Shown here in pieces: positions 12,301 through 23,220 of a stretch of 64,000 bases of DNA (position 1 is the stretch's first letter; every line of letters begins with the position of its first letter). A program made the translations under genes and the position numbers. The DNA is from Epiperipatus broadwayi (taxonomy: Eukaryota > Onychophora > Udeonychophora > Euonychophora > Peripatidae). The notes below the pieces were generated by a model, which saw nothing but the letters and a program-made list of their open reading frames with translations, was not told the origin of the DNA and did no database searches. The stretch lies in contig JAQFVV010012545.1 of the NCBI GenBank assembly GCA_028023455.1, positions 2,445,001 to 2,509,000 of the forward strand, written 5' to 3'.

Positions 12301-14099
12301 ATCTAATGTGATGTTTTTAACAACATATAAGAACTATTGCGTTTCTAAATTATTAACAGTATAGATTAACTATTCTCTGCAAAATCCTACTGATAAGAAA
12401 ATAATATGCAAAGTATTTTTTTAAAAAAATTTTAATATAAAAAAATATTTAATAACATAATTTAAATTGATTAGAAATTGGAATAAAGTACCTTTTCTAA
12501 ATCTTAAATCATTTATATAAATGATATGATATTATGGACCATAACTATTTTAAGTAAATTAGTTGAATATAGGGCTGATATTTTCCTTTTATTGATGGGT
12601 ATAAATTGTTGACATAGTTTAACAAATAAGTTGTGTCAACGATTAAAAATAGCTGGGTATCCATAAAAATTTATTCAATAATTAGATGCAGTAAATATTA
12701 AGTTGAGCTTATAAATATCTGCAGATGGCTTTTATTTTTACATTAATTTTAGAATGGATATTTAATGCAATGTTAAAAAAAGTCTGTTAGGAAGCTAAGG
12801 TATCTGATCCCATGTTTAATTATCAGAACTCATTGTAGGACTGATTTTGATAATGTTAATTTCATTTAACACCTGGTCACAAAACATTAAGATTGAAATA
12901 GAAAGATAATTCAAACATATCCTAGCAAATAGCTACATATTTTTTTATATCATCCAGATCTAATATTCGGTATATTTATCTCTCAGAACAATTTTTTTTT
13001 TTAAGATAATCACATTTGATAGAGGTCACTTTTACTAAGATGATCTTCCTTGATAATGGTTATAGATATATTATTTAACAGAACTCTTCATGCAGAAAGT
13101 TGTCAATAATTTAAGAAAATTAAATCAGTCTCACTTAATATAAAAGAGACACTGATAAAAGTTTGTCATATTTTTATAAAAATAACACCCACCTAGTTTA
13201 TGTTATGTATGAAAAATTGGTAAAATCTTTTTACATCACAAGAAGAAAATTCCATGTCTCTTTTCTATTCATATTGTGGATAGATTACTTGTAGTGTCAG
13301 AAAAAAAAAAGAACTCATTTTTTAAATTAGAAAATAATCTAATACATCACTAATTTATTCAAACATTAAACTAAAAAATTTATATCCTGTCAAAAATTAA
13401 CTGATATAACCAGAAATTATCATTCCCTGCAGAGATTTTTAAAAGGCTTAATAATCACAAATGAAAGTTGTGAACTGAATAAATAAAATATTATATAAAA
13501 ATATTAATAGAATAGAGAGACTTTTATGACCTTCAATCAATAGATTGTAGAGAATAAGAAGCAAGCAAACAAAAAAAGGATAGATAGATATATTTTCTAA
13601 AATAGTAAGAGTGGTGAGATTTTTTTAAATATATTTTTTCTCTTATAGTAATTCATAAAAAAAAGATGTATGACTTCATTGTGAGGGAATTCATAGGAAG
13701 TTCGACTGCAAGAATTACATGCCAGAATTGATCTTTGGATATGAATACACAAACTATTTATTATGCTATTTTCATAACATTATTATCATACATTTAGATG
13801 GAAAAGTTTCCTATCAGCTTCTTAAGATTTATCATCTCTTTTAAGAGAATTTAAAAACAGGCAATATCATCAAAGAAATGCTTTTTATATACTAACATTT
13901 ATTCATGAACATATAATCACACATTTATATAATAAAATATTAATAATAGCATTCACTTAGAAACTAGTGCTAGCTTCTTGCCCCATCTTTTTTTATTAAA
14001 CCAGTCAACTATCTTGCAATTTCACCATCCAACTATTTCAGAATTGATGAATTTAATAAAATAGAAGCATTGGCTATGATCATCATTAAATAAATGCCA

Positions 14100-14100
<1 letters not shown>
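9381..14100. other. AT-rich DNA without a recognisable gene
   Basis: About 4.7 kb with only short stop-rich frames on both strands, no domain recognised, and no tRNA or clear inverted repeat seen. The first 100 bases or so may be the 3' non-coding end of the preceding LINE. Confidence 0.5.
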
Positions 14101-14159
<59 letters not shown>

Positions 14160-14229
14160 TACTACTACTACTACTGCTGCTGCTACTGCTACTATACTAC
14201 TACTACTACTACTATTATTATTATTATTA
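14101..14229. repeat. (TTA)n/(CTA)n compound microsatellite at the 3' side of a LINE
   Basis: A pure TTA run changes to ACT and GCT triplets and back to ATT. It directly abuts the 3' end of the minus-strand LINE that follows, so it is either a microsatellite-type tail or the target tract. Confidence 0.95.
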
Positions 14230-14234
14230 CATTT

Positions 14235-16238
14235 CAATAAAGGCTTTATTGATCTCAATGGTTTACATAAGTTTACATCTAGAAAATTTGAAATTTAACA
14301 TACAATGAATAATATTAGGGTAAACACATATAAATGAATTTAGTGGTTACACTTTGTTGTTAATGGACTATAACAATATAAAAAATAAAAAAGCAAAAAT
14401 AATCAGAGTTCTAAAGTTTGAGGAGCTTATTTAGTTTTGTCCGCATGTCACTTTGAATGTTAGTTGTATGATAGTTTTCTTTGCAGCATTCATAGCATTG
14501 ATGGTTGTTTTAACAATGACCATGTTGCTGCATATAAGTGGGGGTTGGTTATTATTTTATCTCTATTTCAAATGTGTAGCAGTTTGTTGCTAAATGTAGC
14601 TGGGTGTCGTCTGGTGTTATTGCCAATTAAGAAAGTACATCGGGTGCACCAGTATGCATACAGAACAAATATGGCTGCCCTAATGCTAGGTATTGATCTT
14701 CCCTGAAAAGCAGCAATTATGTGATTAATGATTGTACCCGGTTTTCTGTAGGTGTTACACATCATCTGTCATGTTTGGTTAAGTGCTACACATTGATAAA
14801 TAAAGTGGTCCAGTGTCTCTTCTGCTCGATGGCAGAGTCCACAGAAGGGGTCAATAGATATATACATTCTTTTATGATAAAGAAAGTGGGTTGTTGGCAA
14901 GGCAATGAGATTGATTTTCATGATAAAATCAAAGTATTTTGGCTCTAGAGCCCATTTTTTATATTCCTTGAGTAGTCTCTTGTTGTTAATTCCTAGCATA
15001 GGTTGTATAACATTACTATCTGCTTCTCTGTTTATTAAACCATAAATATCCCAGTATGAATACTTATGCAAATACTGTTTTGAAATCTTGTCTGTGGTTT
15101 TGCATTGGTATATAATGTTGGTGAAAAAGGAACCTTTAGGAGATGGTCTATCTGTTGGAGTAACTTCTAACAAGTGGTTAATTTTTGGGTATTTGGCAAG
15201 TATTGTGATTATTGAGTTCCTTAAATTTTGTAGATGAAAAATATTGATGTTGTGCAAGCCAAGTCCATTTTTTATTAGGGGTTGGCTAAGTTTTTTGTGG
15301 AAATTGCTACTGTTTTTCTGGCCCAAAGTAGTTTATTATATATGGTTTTAATTTTTGAAATGAACCCTTTTGAGAATGAAATAACCGGTACATAGTAAGT
15401 TATTTTGGTTGTGATAAGCTGGTTAATTAACTGTACTTTGGAATATAGTGAAAGATATGCCTTGGACAAGGAGTTTATAATTTTTGTGGCTTCTTTTTTA
15501 AGTTTATTTTGGATATGGCATCTCATTCCTGTAATTCCATATGAAATGGGAACCCAAGGAAAGAGTTTGGTTTTGATTTGTAAATTGATGTACATGGTTT
15601 TCCAGTGTATAGTGACCAGGCTGTAGTTTTTTCCAGATTAAATGTTAATTCATATTTTTGTGAATATTCTTGTAATATCTTTTGGAGTTGCGGTATTTGT
15701 TTTTTTGATGTTAGGAATATGGTAACATCATCCATATAGGCGATGCATGTAGTGCGCTGTGTTGTGTCTGGTATCTCGATCCCAGTAAATGCATTTTGTA
15801 TGCTTTTAATAAAGGGATTGATGTAAAATATAAACAATAGTGAACTAAGAGGGGATCCTTGGAATATAGATTTGGTGGGTGTGAAAGATGGTGAGTTTCT
15901 TCCATTTAAAGTTATATGGATCTCTCTGTTCAGAAGCAGGTTAGCAATTATATATAGATGTGTTCTAGGAATTTCTGTGTCTTTTAGCATTTTTACTGAG
16001 TCAAATGCAGCTTCTATGTCAAGCTGCACGACAATGGGTCTGTATTTTTTCCGCTGTTTTACTGTGGCTAGAATTGCTTTGAAGAATAAGGCTGCTTCTG
16101 TTGTTGAAGAGTTTTTCTTTGCATATTGTGCATCAGAGATAAGTGGCATTATATATGGTTCAATTTCATCTTTAATAATTTTCTCCATAATTTTGATCAG
16201 CAAAGGTCCCATAGATATTGGTCTGAGGTCTGTAATAG
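14235..16238 (-). pseudogene. LINE reverse transcriptase with C-terminal CCHC motif, 5'-truncated
   Basis: Read from 16,238 downward: 'LRPISMGPLLIKIMEKI' (RT finger block, RPIS...K..EK), 'VVQLDIEAAFDSV' (motif A, with the D..AFD aspartates), 'SIFQGSPLSSLLFIFYINP' (motif B), 'CIAYMDDVTIFLT' (motif C), 'FNLEKTTAW' and 'FLGFPF'. After a frame change comes 'KNGLGLHNI', then a zinc-binding C-x2-C-x8-H-x4-C at 'CGLCHRAEETLDHFIYQC'. Another frameshift leads to 'GRSIPSIRAAIFVLYAYW'. No endonuclease is identifiable: the 5' end is cut off at the trinucleotide repeat at 16.24 kb, and no restriction-like endonuclease is evident downstream. The clade is therefore open. The C-terminal CCHC motif occurs in several clades, including I/R1-like and R2/R4-like LINEs. 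Confidence 0.85.
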
Positions 16239-16481
<243 letters not shown>

Positions 16482-16869
16482 GTAATGGTCAGGTTTGTAC
16501 ATTTCCTCAACAGACTGAGAGTCCAAGCCAGAGAACCAAAAGCTGACCAAGTCGGGATAGTAATACCTTACGTCTGATCATACCTTAACTCTCTCACTTG
16601 TCTTCCAAGTCAACCCATCGCGAATGACATGCCTGAGATTACACTCGATATCTCTTTAATCACATTCCAGCAATAGCAAAGCAGTAAAACATGAGACATT
16701 CCCCCCTATTACATATTCTATTATATAACTTAATTAGTGATTCATAAGATAATGAGCAAGTAATGAGACTGAGACAAATTTATATTTCATAAATTTAATA
16801 TAACATTTAATAAATACTGAAGCATAGCAAGTTGTGTATAGCTAGCTCACACACAGGTGAGTGAACACT

Positions 16870-16977
16870 AGGGTTATAAAACAATCACAAAACAATGAGT
16901 GGATTCTCAGGGTTATAAAATAATATTAGAAAGCATTGAGTGGATTCTCAGGGTTATAAAATAATATTACAAAGCAA
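16870..16977. repeat. Short tandem repeat block in left LTR (3 units)
   Basis: Three units of about 42 bp built on 'CAGGGTTATAAAA' followed by a CAATGAGTGGATT-like segment. The corresponding block in the right LTR has four. Confidence 0.85.
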
Positions 16978-17915
16978 CAGACTTTTTAATAAGCTTATGT
17001 CATCTTTCATGTTTTAATTCATGCTATGTTTTATATATTTGAAATCGGTTATAATTAGCTAGAGTGATCGATTTATTGATAAATGGTAGAGATTATTGGT
17101 TTAAGATTATATTATAAATACTAAGTTTAAGATTATATTATTAATACATTTAAATCATATTATAGAGACATTTGCATGATATATAATTGTTATACAGATA
17201 AATACATTAACTCAGATTCTAGATCGGATCAAAGCCGAAGTTACTTTCTAGGGAAGTTGAACTGAGATGTGATGGCAGAGGAACATCAGATTCTAGTGCG
17301 TTAGAAACTATAGTATCAGATAAGTGCGACTCAAATGCATTCTTAATTGGGTTTATTACCTAGTAAACGGTTCCCTAACCAATCTGCTTGCTATAATGGA
17401 AGAGGCCTTTTTATTAAGTGAACAGAAGAGTGGCTTATGAGCCCTTTGGAAATGCTTTGGTTCCGTTAAGTATGAATAATTGTCACATTTGCCTAAGCTT
17501 TCGAGGCGTGACTTGATGAAATACGAAGAAATGGGTGTGTCTGGACGTGGAACAATCTTGAGGGGGGCCATTATGGACATAGCAAGTAGATATGCATATT
17601 TATGCAAATTAGCAATACATTCGCAACGCTAAATTAATATTTTATAAATTAATTATGCCAAAATCTTAGCTTCTTCCATGCTACTACCATCGGTCAGGTC
17701 ATAAATGAGATTATTAAATTATATGATAAAGGAGATAATGAGAATCTGATTTAAGGTTTTTCTGCATAGCTATTTATTCTCTAATTAAATGAACTTAAGA
17801 TTTTTTGGAATTGGGAACATTAGTTATATGTAGTATAACTACATCTAATATCAAACTGATTTTTAAATAATAAAATAGCTTACGCAAATTATTGATTTTT
17901 AAATAAATTACTCAT

Positions 17916-18020
17916 TGCTATGTATTAGTATTGCATTATTATAATATATCAGCAAGTAATAGAAAGTTAAATACTTTAATGTACATGTCTAAAGATAAGA
18001 AAAGAGATAAGCATTTCCAG
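17916..18020 (-). repeat. Remnant of 3' LTR of the nested element
   Basis: 105 bp matching the inner end of the right LTR (TGCTATGTATTAG...GCATTTCCAG on the plus strand). It joins gag through a short shared CCAGTTT, which suggests a deletion at microhomology. Confidence 0.85.
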
Positions 18021-18554
18021 TTTAGCGTGTTGGAATTCTTTGGAGCTGCTTATAACTAGTTCGTGGGACATCCCTCTTTTGATAGCCTCAGAATACGTCA
18101 GATCTGGGATGACCAATAGTTGTTGATGTAATTTGTCATCGCTCATCCCCCATAAAAACTGATCTAATAGTGCTTCTTCTAGGTCTACATAAGCACACTT
18201 TCGCGCCAAATCTCTTAAGGCGGTATCAAAATCTCTACACTTTTCTCCCTTTATTTGGCGTCTGTTGCGCAAGTGTAGGCGAGCAATGTGTTTTGACGGT
18301 TCTGGGCTAAAATGGTTATTCAGCCGCCCAACTAGATCGGAGTACAATAGTTTTTCCGGTTCTTCGGGTCCGCATAATTGGTTTGCAATTTCAATTACAC
18401 CTGGTCCACCGAAAAGTAATAGTGTGGCTACTTTAGTTACGTCATCTTTGATTTTGTTAACAATGAAATAATATTCAATACGTTTTGTATATTGGGGCCA
18501 CTCGGAAGGACTATTAACATCGAATTCACAAATACCCGGCTGAGTTGTAGCCAT
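17976..18554 (-). CDS. Ty3/gypsy gag, C-terminally truncated
   Basis: A 192-codon open frame starting MATTQPGICEFDVNSPSEW. The pattern F....W..Y..R.EYYF..N.I.D, then 'KVATLLLFGGPGVIEI', 'LNNHFSPEPSKHIARLHLRN' and 'DFDTALRDLARKCAY', is a typical Ty3/gypsy (Mag-like) capsid region. The frame is uninterrupted, but the last residues run into LTR sequence at about 18,020. The zinc knuckles and all of pol are missing. It could still encode a truncated capsid; whether it is expressed cannot be judged. This gag is unrelated in detail to the gag of the surrounding gypsy element. Confidence 0.85.
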   Translation of the reverse strand: MATTQPGICEFDVNSPSEWPQYTKRIEYYFIVNKIKDDVTKVATLLLFGGPGVIEIANQLCGPEEPEKLLYSDLVGRLNNHFSPEPSKHIARLHLRNRRQIKGEKCRDFDTALRDLARKCAYVDLEEALLDQFLWGMSDDKLHQQLLVIPDLTYSEAIKRGMSHELVISSSKEFQHAKLEMLISFLIFRHVH

Positions 18555-19319
18555 CTTCCTTGGTAACTAACTATTGCCACCTTTTCTCTTTTCAGTTTAA
18601 CCACTTTGTCCTCTTTCAACTGTCAACTGTGCCAATTGTATGCTATGTTCAGACTCTAATTACATACAGCAACTTATTCTGTTTTTGCGAACATGTACTA
18701 GCATATCTAGTTTTAAAGAAAAGAACTCTCAGAGTGACAGTCAGGTTAAACTATTTAATAACAATTTGGAAAAGGTTACAGAGTATAATTAGTTACAACG
18801 AATTATGGTAATCAAAAAGTATACAAAATTTTACATAAGTAATTTTACCGTACTTTTATCTGTGCCATTAGGCTTACTAATAAATAATAATATAGACCAA
18901 GTTGGCCTTTAAAGTTGCCTAGATCCCTCCTTTGTACCTTCAGCGGGGATTCACTGGGTAAGAAAAGCCAGTCCAGGTCCTTCTGATTTAGAGTGTCCGA
19001 TCTTCAGCACCAGATATCTTTTATAGTTAGTTCCCCTTCCAGACTGTGAGCATAGGATTCTGTGGACATTCTCCCCCATTGGTCATTTATATCCATAACT
19101 ATTCCTATTGGTTTGCAGTGCTACATGCTCAATCCGGTTTAATATTCATGCTCGATCTGAGCAAGTCTATACAACTTGTGTGCACGTGATTTGATTAGCG
19201 CAGCACACAGGACTATCCCCCACTACTCCTGAGAAAAGCCTGCTTCTCTGGAGTCACACATATTCTTTTAATAGTCTATTTCTTCATTCAATAGTAATTA
19301 TCAAATTCGTTTTTTGGCA
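18555..19319. other. Leader of the nested LTR element, no gene
   Basis: Less AT-rich than the surrounding DNA, with no sustained coding frame. By position it is the untranslated leader between the repeat block and gag. Confidence 0.5.
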
Positions 19320-19792
19320 GTCAAGTAATGGTCAAGTTGTGGGTTTGAAAAAAGAAATCTACAAAACTTGCGGCAAAAGAGTGCCAGTTAAGTAATGGCC
19401 AAGTTGTGGGTTTGAAAAAAGAAATCTACAACACTTGTGGCAAAAGGATGCCGGTTAAGTAACGGCCAAGTTGTGGGTTTGAAAAAAGAAATCTACAATA
19501 CTTGTGGCAAAAAAGAGTGCCAGTCAAGTAATGGTCAAGTTGTGGGTTTGAAAAAAGAAATCTACAACACTTGCGGCAAAAGAGTGCCAGTTAAGTAATG
19601 GCCAAGTTGTGGGTTTGAAAAAAGAAATCTACAACACTTGCGGCAAAAGGATGCCGGTTAAGTAATGGCCAAGTTGTGGGTTTGAAAAAAGAAATCTACA
19701 ATACTTGTGGCAAAAAAGAGTGCCAGTTAAGAAATGATCAGAGAGTGGATTTGAAAAAATAAATCTACCAGGCTGGCAGTAAATAGAGCAGT
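19320..19792. repeat. 67-69 bp tandem repeats arranged as a 203-bp higher-order repeat
   Basis: Six full units and one decayed unit carry AAGTTGTGGGTTTGAAAAAA and AAATCTACAA. Unit lengths run 67, 67, 69, 67, 67, 69. Unit-specific endings (AGAGTGCCA, AGGATGCCG, AAGAGTGCCA) recur in that order, so units 1-3 were duplicated as a block to give units 4-6. It lies in the leader between LTR and gag of the nested element. Confidence 0.95.
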
Positions 19793-19950
19793 TAGGAAAT
19801 AGTGCAAAATTGGTAAATCAATATTGGTGCTATTGAAAAAATTCGTTAATGAAGAGATTAATAACAATATATAAAGTAAAATTAGAAAAAAGAACAAGTG
19901 AATTTGTTTCTAGTAAGGACTGTTAAACTTCGGAAAATGTAATTTCCGAA

Positions 19951-20229
19951 GTTGGGGGAGGTGTGCTATGTATGAGTATTGCGTTATTATAATATATCAG
20001 CAAGTAATAAAAAGTTAAATACTTTAATGTACATGTCTAAAGATAAGAAAAGAGATAAGCATTTCCAGTTTTATCCCACCCCCTCCCCTGTTGGGGGAGG
20101 TGTGCTATGTATTAGTATTGCGTTATTATAATATATCAGCATGTAATAGAAAGTTAAATACTTTAATGTACATGTCTAAAGATAAGAAAAGAGATAAGCA
20201 TTTCCAGTTTTATCCCGCCCCCTCCCCTG
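19951..20229. repeat. 139-bp direct duplication at the LTR inner end
   Basis: Two nearly identical 139-bp units, each containing GGGGGAGGTGTGCTATG through CATTTCCAGTTTTATCCC. Confidence 0.93.
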
Positions 20230-20733
20230 TTGGGGGAAATGCACAAACGTCAGAGAAATAGCAGTTTGGAATGCAGATCCGAAGCTAGACAAGGCTATCC
20301 CAGACTCCTGTGCATGAATGAGAAGAGCAGTATTTAAGGCCAGTGAGAACCAAAAAAATTGTCACGAGATAGCAGTGTAACCAGAAGACAGCATGCCGGC
20401 TGAAATCAGAACTCGTGATCCAGTGAACTCCGCCACTGAAGGTGCCAAAGCGGAACTAGGGACTTATAGAGGCCATCCGGGCTTTATTATTATTTGTCGT
20501 AAGCCGCAAGGCCAGATTATGTAAGCATATTATTAATATATCAAATTTGTTATAATCGTAAGGTGTATATTAAATTATTAGTAAGAATATATATATAACC
20601 TAAATACGCTAATGTCAGTTGTTGTAAATATGTTAATATCGTTTTGTTGTAAATAAATATTTATTATTATTAATTATCAGTAGTTGAAATTATTTAGTTC
20701 GTGTGATTATAAGTAGTGGGGGAGAATATTACA
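20103..20733 (-). repeat. 5' LTR of the nested element
   Basis: About 631 bp from TGCTATGTATTAG to ATATTACA. Its inner part is tandemly duplicated: a 139-bp unit starting GTTGGGGGAGG occurs at 19,951 and 20,090, so the inner LTR boundary is ambiguous between 19,964 and 20,103. G/C-rich runs (CCACCCCCTCCCC) adjoin each unit. Confidence 0.75.
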
Positions 20734-20738
20734 CTCAT

Positions 20739-21085
20739 CTTAAATAATTCGTCAAAATAGACCTTACTAATAATGCAAAATGTTTTAAATAGCGAATGCA
20801 AACCTACATTTTAAATAGCTTGCGTAATATATACCTTTTCAAATAGCTGGCAAAATACATATTTTAAATCACTTACGCAAATATAATTCTTAAATAACTT
20901 GGGCAAAATCTGCATTTTAAATAACATATGCAATATATACATTTTAACTAACTTTAGTAAACATTTTCATTTTAGCTAACTTGAGAAAAAGATGCGTTTT
21001 AAATAATAAAGATGCGTTTTAAATAGTATACGCTAAATATACATTTTAACTAACTTTAGCAAACGATTTTAAATAACTTGTTCGG
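20739..21085. repeat. Degenerate repeats of about 40 bp in left LTR
   Basis: Recurring phrases of the type 'CATTTTAAATAGCTTACGC' followed by AAATATA, in about eight imperfect copies. The right LTR carries the same array at 33,777-34,118. It may be an old LTR-internal satellite or a set of regulatory repeats; the sequence does not decide. Confidence 0.7.
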
Positions 21086-22724
21086 GTATCATAAATACCG
21101 ATTCACTCTATCATAAATAGTATTTTATTTAAGAAAGGAGTTTGGTTATATTCTTTATATCACAATACTCTGATATAATAAAAGTGATTACTCGCTTCCC
21201 TCCCCCCGATAATTTATTAACACACAAGACTCCGTTCGGATAAAACACAGCATAAATCAATAAACATGAACTTAAAACTAATGATAGATGGCATAAGAAT
21301 AAATTGCATAAACAATCAATAAATTTATAATTTACAAATGAATTTCTTGTATGGTTTTATAGAAACTAGATGTTTAGGATTATTTAAAATTATTAATGAT
21401 CAAGCAAGAATTTGGAAAGTGTTTTAAGATTTAAACAAATTTAAGATAAACATTTTAGTTGAACATTTAGAAAAGATAATTAATTATGTGATTTAGTTAG
21501 CTAGCTTTCGTTTAGAATATGTTTTAGTTATGAAATTTAATATTTGGTAGAAAGGATTTACCGGAAAGTCTTTAAGGCATGGTTCATTACACTTCTCTTT
21601 ATATTCAGTCAGGCTAAGCTTCTCTTAGGTTGTAGTCTGGATGTAGCTTCTGCAAATTTATCTCTGTGGCAGCTTTCCCCATTTCTCTGGTCAGCAACTC
21701 CCTGGTCTCTCAGGTAAAGCTTCTTTCTTACAGTGATGGGCATGGTGGAGGTTTTTCACATCGGTAGTCGTTCGTGGAAGAGCAAACGGCTGTCTCTTTG
21801 TCTTCTAGCCAATGGTCATCTTTGGAGCAGCTTGGATGGAACCTTTTTTTAGATTTAGCTTTCTAAAAAGCAGGAACAGTTTTCTTACTTAGCTTCAGCT
21901 CTGGTCTTTGGAAATAATTTCGGCAGCAATCACAATGTTCACAGTAACAGCAAAAATTAACACGGATGATGATGAACGGATGGAAGAGGTTCTTGGTGGC
22001 TATTTGCGCCCCTTTTTATGCTATATTTTTGACAGTACTTACCTCCTACTTTGAGTCATGCCACATCATGAGATGACTAGTTCAAACTAGCCTTTAACCA
22101 AATATCCAGTTAGTAAAAATATTAAGTATAGCTAAATCTGGACCTGGAAAGACTCTATTGTTTTAATTGATGTCATGGTTAAAGGATATATTTTCAAGAG
22201 AATGGTCACAAGCAATTTGTAAAAAATTTTGTATAGATTTATGCCTGACTGAATATTGTAATTGGTCTTGGTTATAATTTTTAACTAGGTCAAATTTTGG
22301 TTAAAGATTTATTTTTAGAACGAAGTGTTAAAACTGATAAAACTTTCTGTTTGTAATTTTAAGCAAACAAAAGAATTGAAAACTTGGAAATTATTTAAAA
22401 TGAATTCTGACTTAAATAATTATTTAGAAAGAATATTGAAAAATAAGTAATATTATAAATTTAAACTTATTATGCTGCTATATAGATAAATTTTAATCAT
22501 ACAGTTTTGTTTATTTCAGTTTTAACAAATCTAACTGAATATGCTCGTATATAAATATTTGAGACTGTATTTTTATATTTATAATTGATAGGACGATTGT
22601 ATACGCACACACTCGCAATATTATAAGCACAAAGTTTTTAAAATTTAAGAAATACATGCCATCTGAGTACAACAAATATATACTATTATCGAAGATAATA
22701 GGTGAAACAGATGTAACTGTTTCA

Positions 22725-23036
22725 TAGCAATCCATTCCCGGACAAAAAAAAATTAAAAAAAAAAAGACCTTTCCACCCTCTCTATTTGTAGCTCGTGTTT
22801 TTATTAGTCTTTCTACACAACTTTTATTTATATATTCTTTTTACTAATCTGGTCTACTTTCTTCACTCTCCCCCTTTCTTTTCTGGTCATGCAAGCCGCT
22901 AATACTCCAACCCCTCTGCTCCAGCATAGTTAAACATGATTAACATAATGTAATTATTAAACAGCTTATATAAATATAGTTATAAATATGATTAACTAAG
23001 TAAAATTTCTGACTATTCTCATGTTATATAATTTTT
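22725..23036. other. 3' internal non-coding end of gypsy element 2
   Basis: AT-rich spacer between the 3' LTR and the nested PLE, with an A-run and a CT-rich stretch. No purine-rich primer tract is seen right at the LTR edge. Confidence 0.5.
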
Positions 23037-23126
23037 AAATGTGGTTTTAATTTCTCCTTATTTGTAAAAATGAAAAATACTTAATTGTAAATTATTAGAG
23101 AAAAAAATATAGTTAGTAATAAATTT

Positions 23127-23166
23127 GGCTGAACGTTTTCGAGGAACCGTGCCTCATACTCATAGC
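23127..23166 (-). other. Conserved hairpin followed by GAAA in PLE 3' region
   Basis: On the minus strand: TATGAGTATGAGG, a loop, CCTCGAAAACG. The same layout with a different stem occurs in the 8-kb PLE fragment (TATGAATATGAGGC...GCCTCGAAAGC at about 8,051-8,090) and again at 25,605-25,644. A stem II-GAAA arrangement recalls hammerhead ribozymes, which are known from PLE terminal repeats, but the CUGAUGA core box is not intact here (only ..UAUGA). Confidence 0.4.
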
Positions 23167-23220
23167 CTTAGTGAAAATGTACTTGATATATGTAAATGAG
23201 AATATTCAAATGAGTTACTG

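Larger units (their letters stand above)
17916..20733 (-). mobile_element. Nested gag-only LTR retrotransposon (element 2b) with 5-bp target duplication
   Basis: The insert begins TGCTATG and ends ATATTACA (TG...CA) and is flanked by perfect CTCAT duplications (17,911-17,915 and 20,734-20,738). The homologous LTR at 33.8 kb has a single CTCAT with no insert. Coding is on the minus strand: 5' LTR on the right, then a repeat-rich leader, then gag. The 3' LTR is reduced to its last 105 bp, directly fused to the truncated gag, so pol and most of the 3' LTR are deleted. Confidence 0.92.

Noticed and set aside
19320-19792. CRISPR-like array
   Set aside because: Units are contiguous near-identical repeats without variable spacers, lie in a retrotransposon leader and in eukaryotic DNA.
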